Assembly (NCBI RefSeq): GCF_947251545.1
Contig: NZ_OX366362.1
Coordinates: forward strand, 1,240,001-1,304,000
Direction of reading: 5' to 3'
Source of the DNA: Wolbachia endosymbiont (group A) of Anomoia purmunda
Lineage (GTDB): Bacteria; Pseudomonadota; Alphaproteobacteria; Rickettsiales; Anaplasmataceae
Length of the DNA: 64,000 bases
The notes below the pieces were generated by a model that saw nothing but the letters and a program-made list of their open reading frames with translations, was not told the DNA's origin and searched no databases. Positions 8,114-16,842 of this stretch are shown here, piece after piece (position 1 is the stretch's first letter; each line of letters begins with the position of its first letter). A program made the translations under genes and the position numbers.

Positions 8114-8967
8114 AATATTCTTTTATAAAAGAGCATAGAAGCAGCTATAAAATACAGGAGTTATGTAGGTTTTTAAATGTATCTGCTTGTGGTTATTATA
8201 AATGGGTTGCTCAGAAGAAAAGCAATAAAGAATTAGCAAGAGAGGAGCTTCTAGCAGATATTCAAAAAATATATCAAGCATCACAATGCAGGTACGGAGC
8301 TCCTAAAATCCATGCTGAACTAAAAGCTTTAGGCAAAAATTATAACATCAAAACAGTGCAAGATGTAATGCAAAAAAATGGCATTCAAGCTAAGCTTAGA
8401 AGAAGATTCAAAACTAAAAAACAGCAAACAGACAGTAGGATTATAGCTCCAAATATCCTGGATCAAAATTTTACTACGGACCAGCCCAATAAGGTATGGG
8501 TAACTGATATTACTTATATAAAAACCAAAGAAGGCTGGCTATATTTGGCAGCAATAATTGACTTATATTCACGTATGGTAGTTGGTTGGTCAATGAGTAG
8601 TTCAATGGATAAACAATTAATTATAGATGCTTTATTTATGGCTGTTAATAAACGCAAACCCGCCAAAGATCTACTGTTTCATAGTGATCAAGGGTCACAA
8701 TATACTTCTAAAAAGTACCAATTCTTATTAAATAGAAAAAATATTATCTCTAGCATGAGTCATAAGGATTGTTGTTATGATAACTCACCTGCAGAAAGCT
8801 TTTTCAGCTCACTCAAAAGAGAGCTACTTATTGATCCTTCACAACACTCTGCTCAACAATCTAGAACTGCCATATTTGAATACATTGAAATTTTTTATAA
8901 TAAACAACGACGTCATTCTACTATTAACTATTGCATCCCTGAACAATTTGATGCATCATTTTCATGA
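8080..8967 (+). CDS. IS3-family transposase OrfB (DDE integrase domain)
   Basis: Read in the -1 frame relative to OrfA after the A7 slippery site; the frame is open from 8080 and no good independent start lies near it, so an OrfAB fusion is the likely product. N-terminal HTH_21-type region ('YGAPKIHAELKALG'), then the catalytic triad: Asp in 'VWVTDITYIKT', Asp in 'LLFHSDQGSQY', Glu in 'NSPAESFFSSLK'. The C-terminal 'YNKQRRHSTINYCIPEQF' is typical of the IS150 group. All catalytic residues are present. Confidence 0.9.
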   Translation, partial: SPGIFCQPKGVKYSFIKEHRSSYKIQELCRFLNVSACGYYKWVAQKKSNKELAREELLADIQKIYQASQCRYGAPKIHAELKALGKNYNIKTVQDVMQKNGIQAKLRRRFKTKKQQTDSRIIAPNILDQNFTTDQPNKVWVTDITYIKTKEGWLYLAAIIDLYSRMVVGWSMSSSMDKQLIIDALFMAVNKRKPAKDLLFHSDQGSQYTSKKYQFLLNRKNIISSMSHKDCCYDNSPAESFFSSLKRELLIDPSQHSAQQSRTAIFEYIEIFYNKQRRHSTINYCIPEQFDASFS

Positions 8968-9011
8968 CAAAAACGTCTTAACTTCCTCTCTACTTTTTCT
9001 GGGTAAGGTCA

Positions 9012-9980
9012 ATATTAGCCTGCCCAGTAGCATGGAAGATATGTACAAAGGATATGGGAGTAGCTATAGAGATTGTGAGAGTAATACCAAATCAGGAATA
9101 AAGCTGCAGTTAGTCTTTGATTACCTGAACCAAGCGCTAGATAAGTTAAATTTAATAGAAGGAATAAGGTCGGATCAAGGTTATAGGGATTATCTGAACG
9201 GTTTATCAGCCAATGATTTGCTAATATTTGATTTGGGCTACTTTGTGCCTAGTTCTTTTAAACAGATTGATGAAGCAGGTGCATATTTTGTTAGTCGTTA
9301 TAAGTCTGATACCAATATATATGATATAGAAACAAATCAAAAAATAGAGTTGTTGGAATGTTTAGAAGGTCAATCCCTTCTAGAGATGGAAGTGCTATTA
9401 GGAAAAGAAGTAAAAATTAAAGTGAGAATTATATGTCAAAAATTAACTGAAGAACAGTCTATAATTAGAAGAAGAAGGGCTAATAAGTTAGCAAAATCAC
9501 ATGGATATACATCTTCTCAAAAGAATCAAAAATTGCTGGATTGGTCGATATTCATAACTAACGTTCCAGAGAGTAAAATCAGCGCTGAACAAGTATTAAC
9601 AGTTTACAGGGTAAGATGGCAGATTGAATTATTATTTAAATTGTATAAGAGTCACATCAGGCTTGACGAACTTAAAGGAAAACCATACAGAGTATTATGT
9701 GAACTATACGCTAAATTGTGCGCAATTCTTATATTTCATGGAATAGTTGGTTGTATAAAACTGAAAGAGAATACAGAGCTGAGTTTAACAAAGGCATTCA
9801 TTGAATTAAAAAGAAGGATTAGGGAGTTGTTTTTAGCGTTAAGCAGTAAAATTAATAATTTGAGAATTTTCCTGAAAAAACTTACCACAGACTGGTCACA
9901 ATTTTCTGTGAAAGATAGATATAGAAAAACTAGAGTATCCACCTTAAGTTCATTGAATTTTCTTACCCTTGCTTCTTAAC
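9012..9980 (+). pseudogene. IS4-family transposase, 5'-truncated remnant
   Basis: The frame begins at the IS3 border with 'ISLPSSMEDMYKGYGSSY' and ends with TAA at 9979. It contains the second catalytic Asp ('LLIFDLGYF') and a perfect IS4 signature Y-x2-R-x3-E-x6-K ('YRVRWQIELLFKLYK'). The first catalytic Asp lies upstream of the retained sequence in this family, so the enzyme is dead. The left end of the element is gone and its right end abuts portal sequence at about 9981. The longer open frame that continues upstream into IS3 is a chance junction. Confidence 0.88.
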
Positions 9981-10605
9981 TTGACGCGTATGCTCTCACT
10001 GACTCTCCAAATGAGCCTTCTCCTGGATGTTCTCTAAATAAGTAATATGCCTCTCTTTGCCCAACCCTGTTAAACTCAATCCCGTTTCTTATTACATTAC
10101 CATTTGCTAAAGTTTGATTTGTTTTATTATCTAAGTGTTCAGATTCAAGCACTTGTAATTGCAACGGTACACACAGACCATCTCCAGGTTTTCTTGTTCT
10201 TAACCGTATGAAACATTCCCCGCCTTCTATCATGCTCCTACAAACCAGTGCTTGCAGTCCATAAAAATCATTTACTCCACTACTGTCTGCTTCATCTGTC
10301 CATCTCAGCCATAACTCTTGCACTCTTTTCCGAAACTCTGGATCTTTAGCTTTTGATTGCGGTTTTATTCCTGTTCCAATCGAGTTACTTACTATTGTAT
10401 CAATGATATTTGCTGCATATGGATTTTTTCTTACCATATCACGAGAGCGGCTACGCAAGTGCTCAAGGCTTTGAGAGAGTAAATTATTTATGCTTCCCGT
10501 TTCTCCTTGCCAATACATTACCCTTCTTCCTGAGCCAGATGCATCCCAGGCTGAGCTTTTGATTTTTGGCTTGCTAAATAGTTGTTTGAATGATTTTAGT
10601 AACAT
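9981..10605 (-). pseudogene. Portal protein (lambda gpB family), N-terminal fragment
   Basis: The N-terminal 207 codons of the portal: 'WDASGSGRRVMYW', 'SRDMVRKNPYAANIIDTIVS' and 'GTGIKPQSKAKDPEFR' are characteristic of the family. The frame runs into the IS4 remnant and stops after three foreign codons. It starts with ATG at 10605, overlapping the last base of the gpW gene. With the C-terminal fragment at 7073-7734 it shows that the portal was complete before the insertions. Confidence 0.92.
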
Positions 10606-10829
10606 TACAAAACTCCCTTGTTAGTAGCAAAAATAATTTTCCTCTTCGGCTTCATTCCAACAATCTTTAGTTCAGCCTTAATACGTTGTCTTAAGCTTAG
10701 TAAATCATTTATATCTACTTCTGCATATCTCACAACATGGTCACCATATGCAATTGATACCACTCGCTCTCCGTTTTGCAGCTTCTTTATCGCTTCTTCA
10801 ATTTGAACTAAATACTCTTCGTTATACAT
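10605..10829 (-). CDS. Head-tail completion protein gpW (lambda W family)
   Basis: A small connector protein that joins head and tail after DNA packaging. The 74-residue length fits the family (lambda W is 68). The pattern of an N-terminal helix 'LVQIEEAIKKLQNGERVVSI', a short hairpin 'GDHVVRYAEVDINDL' and a second helix 'LLSLRQRIKAEL' matches. It sits between large terminase (8 nt overlap) and portal, the lambda A-W-B order. Confidence 0.88.
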   Translation of the reverse strand: MYNEEYLVQIEEAIKKLQNGERVVSIAYGDHVVRYAEVDINDLLSLRQRIKAELKIVGMKPKRKIIFATNKGVL

Positions 10830-12660
10830 TTTCCAACCACTTACTCTGTCTCACCTTTTTAGGTTTTTTACTTTCCATTTTTCCACTCAAACTATTCCAT
10901 TTATTTTCTTGCCACCTATCAATTCCAAGCGCAATAGATGCAGCTCTCGCATAAATTCGGCAATCTAGCACTTCGTTTCTTTCTCTTACCTTTTGCCACT
11001 CCTGTTTGGTGTATCCCTTTACTACCTTGCTGACTAACTGCTCTGCTGTTAGCTGCTTAAAATATTCAGGTGCGTACTCAGGAAAATGACAGTATCCAGG
11101 TAGAGCTTTTCCCTCTTCTTCTTTTAAAATATTAAGTAATTGAAAAAGCTCTGATTTTAATATCGATACTCCTACTGGCCAGAGCTTTATTCCTCTCTTT
11201 AGCTTTTGACCACCAACTGTTATATCTACTCTACTTGGGCTGCTAAGTGGTACTAGTGCTTTATTTACACCTTTTACTGCCATTACTCTTCCAGATCCTT
11301 GATGACCTCTTACCCAATTGTATACTTCTTGTGTTGCATATCCAGCATCAACCGCCATCATACTTATCATATATTCAAGCCCATTTTCACCGATAAAATG
11401 ATGATTGAGTAACTCCGAAAGTCTTTTCCATACTTCTCCACCCCCAGTATCTCCTTCAAATACTTGGTAGTCTATTGACCAATTTTCGCGGCTTTTTCCC
11501 CAGGCTACGACTTCTACTTCTAAACGATCTTTTTGAACATCTACTCCTGCTGTCAAAACCACTTCACCCTTTGGTACTGTGCCTACGGGAAAAAATTCTC
11601 TTCTGTTGAATAATTGCTTCCAGTCTGGTACTTCTCCCTTATCTACCAAGGTTTCTCCAAGCGTTGTGTTGATCCAAACTTTCAGTAATTGTTCACTTTC
11701 CTTTGCATGCAGAAAATCCTCTACTGCTTGTTGCCAACTATACCAGCCAACTGGACTATAAAGACTTGAAAGATGAAATCCTTTTTTCTCACCTTTCATT
11801 GGATTAGTAGGCCTCCATTCTCCACGCTCAAGCATCTCTGTCTTTTGATGATTTTCTATTTTGCCGCTACATTCAGTGCAGATATAATGTGCTGTTCTCG
11901 AATCGTTATTTTCCCATTTAATTTGTGCCCATTGTAGAACTTGATAGTAATTACAATGCGGACATGGTACAAAAAAATATCTCTTATCCGTTGCTTCAAA
12001 TTCCTTTTCAATTCTACTTATTCCATGAATCGTTGGCGTTGACACTAAAAAAATCTTTCGCCGTGCAAATGTATTAGTTCGAGCAATACTGAGCAGTACT
12101 GGATCACCTTCTCCTCCTGAATCTCCTGGATAGGCATCTATTTCATCAAGAAAGAGATATTTTACTGGCATAGATCTCAGTGCTACACTGCTATTTGCTC
12201 CGGTTATTACTACTATTCCACCTGGAAATTCCTTACTTTGTACAGTATTGCCTGAGTCTCTTGACCTTGGGTCTTTTACTTTACTCTTTAAACATGGCGT
12301 ACTCTCTATTAACGGCGCAAATCTTCCTTTTGACCAACGCTTTCCCATTTCAACTGTTGGCTGCACAACTAACATTGGACCTGGTGTTTGATCGATAATA
12401 TAGCCAATCCAATTGTTACCAGCTTCTGTTCCTCCAATCTGGGCTCCTTTCATGAATACTACTTTTTCAGCAGGTGAAGATGGAGATAATGAATCCATGA
12501 TCTCTTTTAAATAAGGAGTTCTTTCCGTTCTCCATTTTCCTGGCTCTGATGCTGCAGTTGGTGCTAAAACTCGATACTCATTTGCCCACTCTGACACTTT
12601 AAGCTGCGGATCTGGTCTTAAACCTTCAGAAAAAGATGTAGCGTATATCATTGTCTGCAT
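10822..12660 (-). CDS. Terminase large subunit (lambda gpA family)
   Basis: The DNA-packaging motor and cos-cutting nuclease. The 612-residue protein has a Walker A-like motif 'KGAQIGGTEAG' (71-81), a Walker B 'YLFLDEID' (168-175), a zinc-ribbon ('CPHCNYYQ' ... 'CTECSGKI') in the middle, and a C-terminal nuclease domain opened by 'LTAGVDVQKDRLEVEVVAWG'. The length is near lambda gpA (641). Its start overlaps the stop of the ankyrin gene by 13 nt, so the two are probably translationally coupled. No damage seen. Confidence 0.93.
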   Translation of the reverse strand: MQTMIYATSFSEGLRPDPQLKVSEWANEYRVLAPTAASEPGKWRTERTPYLKEIMDSLSPSSPAEKVVFMKGAQIGGTEAGNNWIGYIIDQTPGPMLVVQPTVEMGKRWSKGRFAPLIESTPCLKSKVKDPRSRDSGNTVQSKEFPGGIVVITGANSSVALRSMPVKYLFLDEIDAYPGDSGGEGDPVLLSIARTNTFARRKIFLVSTPTIHGISRIEKEFEATDKRYFFVPCPHCNYYQVLQWAQIKWENNDSRTAHYICTECSGKIENHQKTEMLERGEWRPTNPMKGEKKGFHLSSLYSPVGWYSWQQAVEDFLHAKESEQLLKVWINTTLGETLVDKGEVPDWKQLFNRREFFPVGTVPKGEVVLTAGVDVQKDRLEVEVVAWGKSRENWSIDYQVFEGDTGGGEVWKRLSELLNHHFIGENGLEYMISMMAVDAGYATQEVYNWVRGHQGSGRVMAVKGVNKALVPLSSPSRVDITVGGQKLKRGIKLWPVGVSILKSELFQLLNILKEEEGKALPGYCHFPEYAPEYFKQLTAEQLVSKVVKGYTKQEWQKVRERNEVLDCRIYARAASIALGIDRWQENKWNSLSGKMESKKPKKVRQSKWLENV

Positions 12661-14132
12661 CTACTCATAACTGGTTCTATCTCGACATCATTAACAATAG
12701 AACTACACTCCTCCATCTCCATAAGCATCTTTTTCTGAAATTCCTTTTCTATATATCTTTTGCTCATCTCACTTACCATTATTGCTATAACAAGAGCAAA
12801 TATCCCTGTTATTGTTGCAAAAATGATTGCACTGCTTATTGTTGCTGCTGTTAAACCTATATATGCTGCCATTGCTACTGCGCTAACTGTAATACAGATG
12901 CAGATAATATTATTATGTTTTTTCATCCTTTTATCTGCTATTTCTCTCTGTGCTATATATTTATTATGAAGGGTTGGAAAATTAACAACGGTATCTCTGC
13001 AGAGTAACGCTCCATTTTTTTCATTAAATAAAACTTTAAGTAATTCTAAATTATTTGACTTGATTGCTAAGTGCAAAACAGGTGTATAGTTTGCTCCTTT
13101 TTTCAGCAATAACTTTACTACATGTAAATGCCCTTTTTCTGCAGCAAGATAAATCGGTGATAGACCTTTATTACTTACAATATCAATATTGATTTCTTCT
13201 TTTAAAATTGCATCTACAATCTCAATTTCTCCTCTTTGTGCAGCTAAATGGAGTAGACTATTCTTTTCAGAACCGTATTTATTACTCATCAAAGCCTTCT
13301 TTATCTCAGGTTTAGCGTAATCAAATGGTGTCCTGCCGCTATCGTCTTTTACCAGAGGGTCTATATCTTCTCGCGTTAGTAAAACTTCTATTGTTTTAAG
13401 TCTTTCAGCGTAATGTAGTGGTGTTTTACTTTCGTAGTCTTGCAAATTGACTTGAGCATTAGGCTCCTTTATTAAGCATTTGAGGATATCAAGACATAAA
13501 TCTCTTTCATCGTAATTAGTATTACTTACAGCTATATGAACAGGTGATAATTTCATCGAGTTTTGTCCTACACGTGCGCTATTTACATCTGCTCCTAGCT
13601 CCAGTAATAACTTTACTATCTCCAATTTTTTGTTGTTAACTGCATAGTGCATCGGTGTCTGATTTCGTGCATCAAAAACCTCGATTTCAGCATTTCCTTC
13701 TCTTATCAAAATCTTTACAACTTCTGCATGTCCTATTCCTGCTGCTAGATGTAATGGAGTATGGTGCAAAGCATTTCGTACATTAACGTCAATACCTTTT
13801 CCTATCAAATATCTAACTGCATTAACTTCACCTATCATTGCAGCTAAATGAAGTAAGCTATCTTGTTCTGATCCGTATTTATTATTAATTAGCGCTTTTA
13901 ATATTTCTGCTTTTTTCCCTTCTTTGGCGTAATCAAGAGATGTTTTACCATCATTATCTTCCACAAAAGGATTAATATTCTTTTTCGTAAGCAGCAGATC
14001 CACCATGCTTAATTCGTCAAATTCTATAGCGCAATGTAGTGGTGTCTTTCCATTTAATCCTCTAACATTAACATCTAATCCAGGTTGATTAATGAGACAC
14101 TTTATTAATTCTAAACTTAAGTGAGCAGACAT
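12648..14132 (-). CDS. Ankyrin-repeat protein with C-terminal membrane segments
   Basis: A 494-residue protein with about ten ankyrin repeats through residues 1-375, recognisable by 'TPLHxA' and 'LLL..G' patterns. The repeat block is duplicated internally: 'NNKYGSEQDSLLHLAA' and 'SNKYGSEKNSLLHLAA' mark equivalent points. After it come two hydrophobic segments (about residues 405-455) and a charged tail. Ankyrin genes are typical WO cargo. Here the gene sits within the packaging operon, 7 nt after the small terminase and overlapping the large one, so it should be co-expressed with packaging genes. Role unknown; a membrane location and protein binding are inferences. Confidence 0.9.
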   Translation of the reverse strand: MSAHLSLELIKCLINQPGLDVNVRGLNGKTPLHCAIEFDELSMVDLLLTKKNINPFVEDNDGKTSLDYAKEGKKAEILKALINNKYGSEQDSLLHLAAMIGEVNAVRYLIGKGIDVNVRNALHHTPLHLAAGIGHAEVVKILIREGNAEIEVFDARNQTPMHYAVNNKKLEIVKLLLELGADVNSARVGQNSMKLSPVHIAVSNTNYDERDLCLDILKCLIKEPNAQVNLQDYESKTPLHYAERLKTIEVLLTREDIDPLVKDDSGRTPFDYAKPEIKKALMSNKYGSEKNSLLHLAAQRGEIEIVDAILKEEINIDIVSNKGLSPIYLAAEKGHLHVVKLLLKKGANYTPVLHLAIKSNNLELLKVLFNEKNGALLCRDTVVNFPTLHNKYIAQREIADKRMKKHNNIICICITVSAVAMAAYIGLTAATISSAIIFATITGIFALVIAIMVSEMSKRYIEKEFQKKMLMEMEECSSIVNDVEIEPVMSRCRQ

Positions 14133-14139
14133 TTTATAT

Positions 14140-14604
14140 TTAAAATTTAGTGTTAGATAATTCTTTAAGCGAGTTTGTGATCTCTTCAGTTAGCGCCATA
14201 TGAATCTTTTCAGTGTCACTCAGTGATGCAAGCAGTGCTGAAACTCTATTTGGAATATTAAGTAAATTATTACGGACAACCCTTGCTACATTAAATGCTT
14301 CATTTTTTACTTCTTCGATTGACACAAATTTGCCTACTTCAGCTTTCACTTTAGCTTCCAAAAGTTTACCACGCTCCATTTCATTTTTTATTCGCGTTTT
14401 TAGCAACATCGTGGAAAGCTTTTCTCCGCTCTCCTTTCTTCTCAGTGGCTGACTTGGATCTCTTATTGCTGCTACCGCTTCATTTGCTTGTTCTCGGTCA
14501 ATAAGTCCGTCTTCCAGCTCAACTATTCCTTTTTTTACTAAAGAACAGACATATTGCCTCGAAAACCCTTTTTCCCTTGCCCATTCTGCTTGCGTAATTC
14601 TCAC
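14140..14604 (-). CDS. Terminase small subunit-like protein (Nu1-type)
   Basis: Recognises the packaging site for the large terminase. The 154-residue protein opens with a winged-helix motif ('RITQAEWAREKGFSRQYVCS', 'LVKKGIVELEDGLIDREQA') as in lambda Nu1. It continues with 'EKLSTMLLKTRIKNEMERGK' and a helical C-terminal dimer/assembly region ('FVSIEEVKNEAFNVARVVRN'). It is the first gene of the structural operon. A good ribosome-binding site (AAAAGGAG) lies upstream. Confidence 0.85.
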   Translation of the reverse strand: MRITQAEWAREKGFSRQYVCSLVKKGIVELEDGLIDREQANEAVAAIRDPSQPLRRKESGEKLSTMLLKTRIKNEMERGKLLEAKVKAEVGKFVSIEEVKNEAFNVARVVRNNLLNIPNRVSALLASLSDTEKIHMALTEEITNSLKELSNTKF

Positions 14605-14666
14605 CTTTTTTTCTCCTTTTTAGCACTGCTCAGCTATAATTTCGTAAGTAGTTAACATTTGAAATA

Positions 14667-14786
14667 TGTCTAACGCTAATCAAGGCCCGAGGTCAGGACC
14701 ACCAAACCCGCCATTCTGGCCGAAAGGACCCACTTTTTATGATATTTTTAATACACTAAAATCTTTACTAAAATTCATAACATAGA
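14667..14786 (+). CDS. Possible small Pro/Gly-rich ORF (39 aa) antisense to resolvase end
   Basis: ATG at 14667 opens a 39-codon plus-strand frame: 'MSNANQGPRSGPPNPPFWPK' followed by 'GPTFYDIFNTLKSLLKFIT'. The GC content of the first 70 bases is clearly higher than that of its surroundings, and the residue pattern (a Pro-rich head, an amphipathic tail) looks like a real peptide. Against it: no good ribosome-binding site, it overlaps the 3' end of the resolvase gene on the other strand, and the minus strand of the same stretch reads as a Gly/Pro-rich 18-codon frame. It is either a small gene or a gene-end remnant. Confidence 0.3.
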
Positions 14787-15207
14787 ACATTAAAGCTAAA
14801 GAATCTGCTTCATTATCATCTGTTGGACAAAAACCCTTTTCCTGTACTGCCTCAATGACATCAGCTTTACTTGCATTGCCTTTGCCTGTTATAAAGCGTT
14901 TGATAGTTTTCACAGATACACCTTTGTATGGCACATGATGTTCTTCACACCAAGCAGAAAGGTGTGCTAAAAACCCTCCATAGATATGTGCAGCATCAGT
15001 TCCTAAGTGTCTTCTCACTTCTTCAAAGTACACAACTTCAATACCTGGAAATTTATACTTAAGTGCATTAAGCCAATTACGAAAATTTAAAAACTGCATT
15101 CCACCACCACTAAACCTGCTAACATGAAAACTCTTACTTCCACTTTGTACTATTCCATCATGTAAAATAGTCCAACCAGTTTGTTTACCAAGATCTAGGG
15201 TGAGCAT
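14737..15207 (-). CDS. RuvC-like Holliday-junction resolvase / RNase H-fold endonuclease
   Basis: A 156-residue protein with the RNase H fold acid residues: Asp in the first strand 'MLTLDLGKQTGW', Glu pair in 'VVYFEEVRRHLG' and Asp in 'CPTDDNEADSLALMFY' near the C-terminus, the pattern of phage RuvC-type crossover junction nucleases. The likely role is to trim branched replicative DNA before packaging. It lies between the packaging operon and the regulatory region. Promoter-like element A ends 26 nt before its ATG; no clear ribosome-binding site is seen, so its leader is very short. Confidence 0.85.
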   Translation of the reverse strand: MLTLDLGKQTGWTILHDGIVQSGSKSFHVSRFSGGGMQFLNFRNWLNALKYKFPGIEVVYFEEVRRHLGTDAAHIYGGFLAHLSAWCEEHHVPYKGVSVKTIKRFITGKGNASKADVIEAVQEKGFCPTDDNEADSLALMFYVMNFSKDFSVLKIS

Positions 15208-15233
15208 TTCTTTTCAATTGCTGAGTACATATA

Positions 15234-15262
15234 TATACAAGATTTGGAAAATTTTCGTCCAA
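15234..15262 (-). promoter_or_regulatory. Promoter-like element A (TTGGAC-N17-TGTATA)
   Basis: Minus strand: TTGGAC at 15262-15257, 17 nt, TGTATA at 15239-15234, then 26 nt to the resolvase ATG at 15207. The flanking 'AGATTTTTTGGAC' and 'CAAATCTTGTATAT' stretches are shared with element C at 24297-24325. Confidence 0.7.
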
Positions 15263-15339
15263 AAAATCTTCAATTTTTGAAAAATTTTTTATAATTAACT
15301 CTTTCTTGAAGATGTTTATTTAAAAACCTTACTTACCCT

Positions 15340-15610
15340 AAACATGATTTTTCTACTTTTAGAGTTTTTTTTTATTATTCTAATCTTATATTTTATATGT
15401 TTTTATATATGTGTATATTTTTATATATGTATTATATATATATATTATATATAAGGGTTTTAGGAAGCTAGAATCCTCCATATTGGCGAACTTCAGATAT
15501 GCCGTTCCTAGGAACGGTTTTAGGAACGCATGGTGAAAACCCTCCATACAGGCTAATTCTAGATTCCTGATTCCTAATTCCTGATTTAGGAAGCCAGTAA
15601 TTAGGAACGG
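15340..15610. repeat. AT-rich tract followed by GGAAC-type repeats
   Basis: Positions 15340-15470 are nearly all A/T, with alternating TATATA runs (15400-15455). Then come a perfect 16-bp palindrome CCGTTCCTAGGAACGG (15502-15517), related half-sites ('TTTAGGAACG') and a triplicated ATTCCTRATT motif (15561-15585). A further 'TTTAGGAAGCC' unit lies at 15584-15594 and again at 16621-16631, just beyond the IS630 remnant. No gene is visible. An AT-rich tract beside short repeats could be a replication origin or a regulatory region; this is only an inference. Confidence 0.5.
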
Positions 15611-15698
15611 AACTTAAGGTCATAGAGAGCACATTTTTCCCTCTTAAAAATTGGTGATATTGAATTTCAAAGTATGAAATTCTTATATATTTTAAATA

Positions 15699-16618
15699 TA
15701 TAGCCCTTCTCATAATAGTGGAAACAAATGAAGAAAAGCAGAATCGACAGCATGGCGAAAAGATTTAAACAGAGGTATGTTCTTTCTGACTCTGTTTTTG
15801 ATAGCAAACCAATAGTGTTCAATATCATTAAAATCGGGAGAGTAGGGAAGGAGATACATAATTTCTGCACCAACACTTTTGGCAAATTCGACAATCTTTT
15901 TAGACTTATGAAAAGTTGCATTGTCCAAAATCACCATTTGTCCAGGCTGTAAAATTGGTGCCAGAAATTGCTCGAATCAGCCATTAAAAATCTCTGTATC
16001 ACAATAGCCTTTAAAGGTCATAGGTGCGAAGATTTTTCCCTTGTTTAAAGCATGCTAACTCGCTGAGTTTTTTTACCTGATTTTAATGCATGAAACCTCT
16101 CTCCCTCTCTGCAATACCCATATGCTCTGTATTGTCTATACTAGATTCATCAATATATACCAGCTTTTCAGGAGATTTTGCAGATATAACTTTCAAAAAT
16201 TCAGCTCGTTTTTCTTCGTTCCCATAAGTCTTTTTTTGCGTGTAAATCCAATTTTTTTCAGAGCTCTATGAATTATTTAACGACTTATATTGCACCATAG
16301 TTTAGCCACCTCTGACTGTGTTTTACCGCCGTGTTTTTTCACAAATTCTGCAAACGCATTCCAGTCGGTAATTTTATGATTATAGCCCCTATTCCCCAGT
16401 TTCTTCGATTCCTGTTTCTTTGCACCTTTTCTCCCATTTATACAATGTTACTCTACCAATTTTGAATCTCTTTGCTACTGCTGTTTTACTCTCTCCCTCA
16501 TCCAACGCCTGGATAGCTTTTTTCCTTAAGTCATAGCTATACGCTGCTGGCACTTTTACCTTTTCATTACCCTAAGCCCCTATTCTATCCTGTTTCTACT
16601 TTTATGAGAAGGGCTATA
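15699..16618 (-). mobile_element. IS630-family element, degraded
   Basis: Bounded by perfect 17-bp inverted repeats TATAGCCCTTCTCATAA (15699-15715) and its complement (16602-16618); the outer TA matches the TA target typical of IS630. The minus strand encodes a fragmented transposase: an N-terminal helix-turn-helix ('YSYDLRKKAIQALDEGESKT', 'AVAKRFKIGRVTLYKW'), a middle part with 'YIDESSIDN', and the C-terminal 'MVILDNATFHKS' and 'YLLPYSPDFNDIEHYW' (15710-15937), which hold catalytic acidic residues. At least three frameshifts or stops separate these pieces, so it is inactive. Confidence 0.88.
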
Positions 16619-16698
16619 CTTTAGGAAGCCTGAGTACCCATTTTTTTGAAATCCATTTAAAATAGGTTCCAAAAACCTAAACTGTATTATTTTAAATT

Positions 16699-16765
16699 GC
16701 ATCAGTATTATTCTCAAAAAAAAATAACAGAATATCAATAGATTAAAAATCGCATCAGTATTATT
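16699..16765. repeat. Direct repeat pair GCATCAGTATTATT upstream of sigma-like gene
   Basis: The 14-mer GCATCAGTATTATT occurs at 16699-16712 and 16752-16765, 53 bp apart (about five helical turns), with a related CTGTATTATT at 16682-16691. It lies 80-150 bp upstream of the sigma-like gene. Spacing and location suggest binding sites for a regulator; nothing proves it. Confidence 0.4.
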
Positions 16766-16842
16766 TATTTTTGCTTCTGTCCTACATAACGGCATTAATA
16801 ACTCTCATCCTTAAAAGCATCAATTTGTTTTTAAGGAAAGTT

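Larger units (their letters stand above)
7735..9011 (+). mobile_element. IS3-family insertion sequence (IS150 group), apparently intact
   Basis: Bounded by long inverted repeats starting TGACCTTACCCAGAAAAAGT at 7735 and its complement ending at 9011 (1277 bp). It carries orfA and orfB with a -1 frameshift site, all intact. A second, degraded copy with the same ends is at 28359-29570. There is no target-site duplication: the left flank is portal gene and the right flank is an IS4-family remnant, so a deletion or recombination has taken place at this element. Confidence 0.93.

Noticed and set aside
8777-9030. Long plus-strand frame joining the IS3 end to the IS4 transposase
   Set aside because: The N-terminal part is the OrfB sequence and the right IS3 end read in another frame; only the part after 9012 matches a transposase.
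15468-15713. 81-codon minus-strand frame over the GGAAC repeats
   Set aside because: It translates repeat DNA and the end of the IS630 remnant; no protein-like pattern and no ribosome-binding site.
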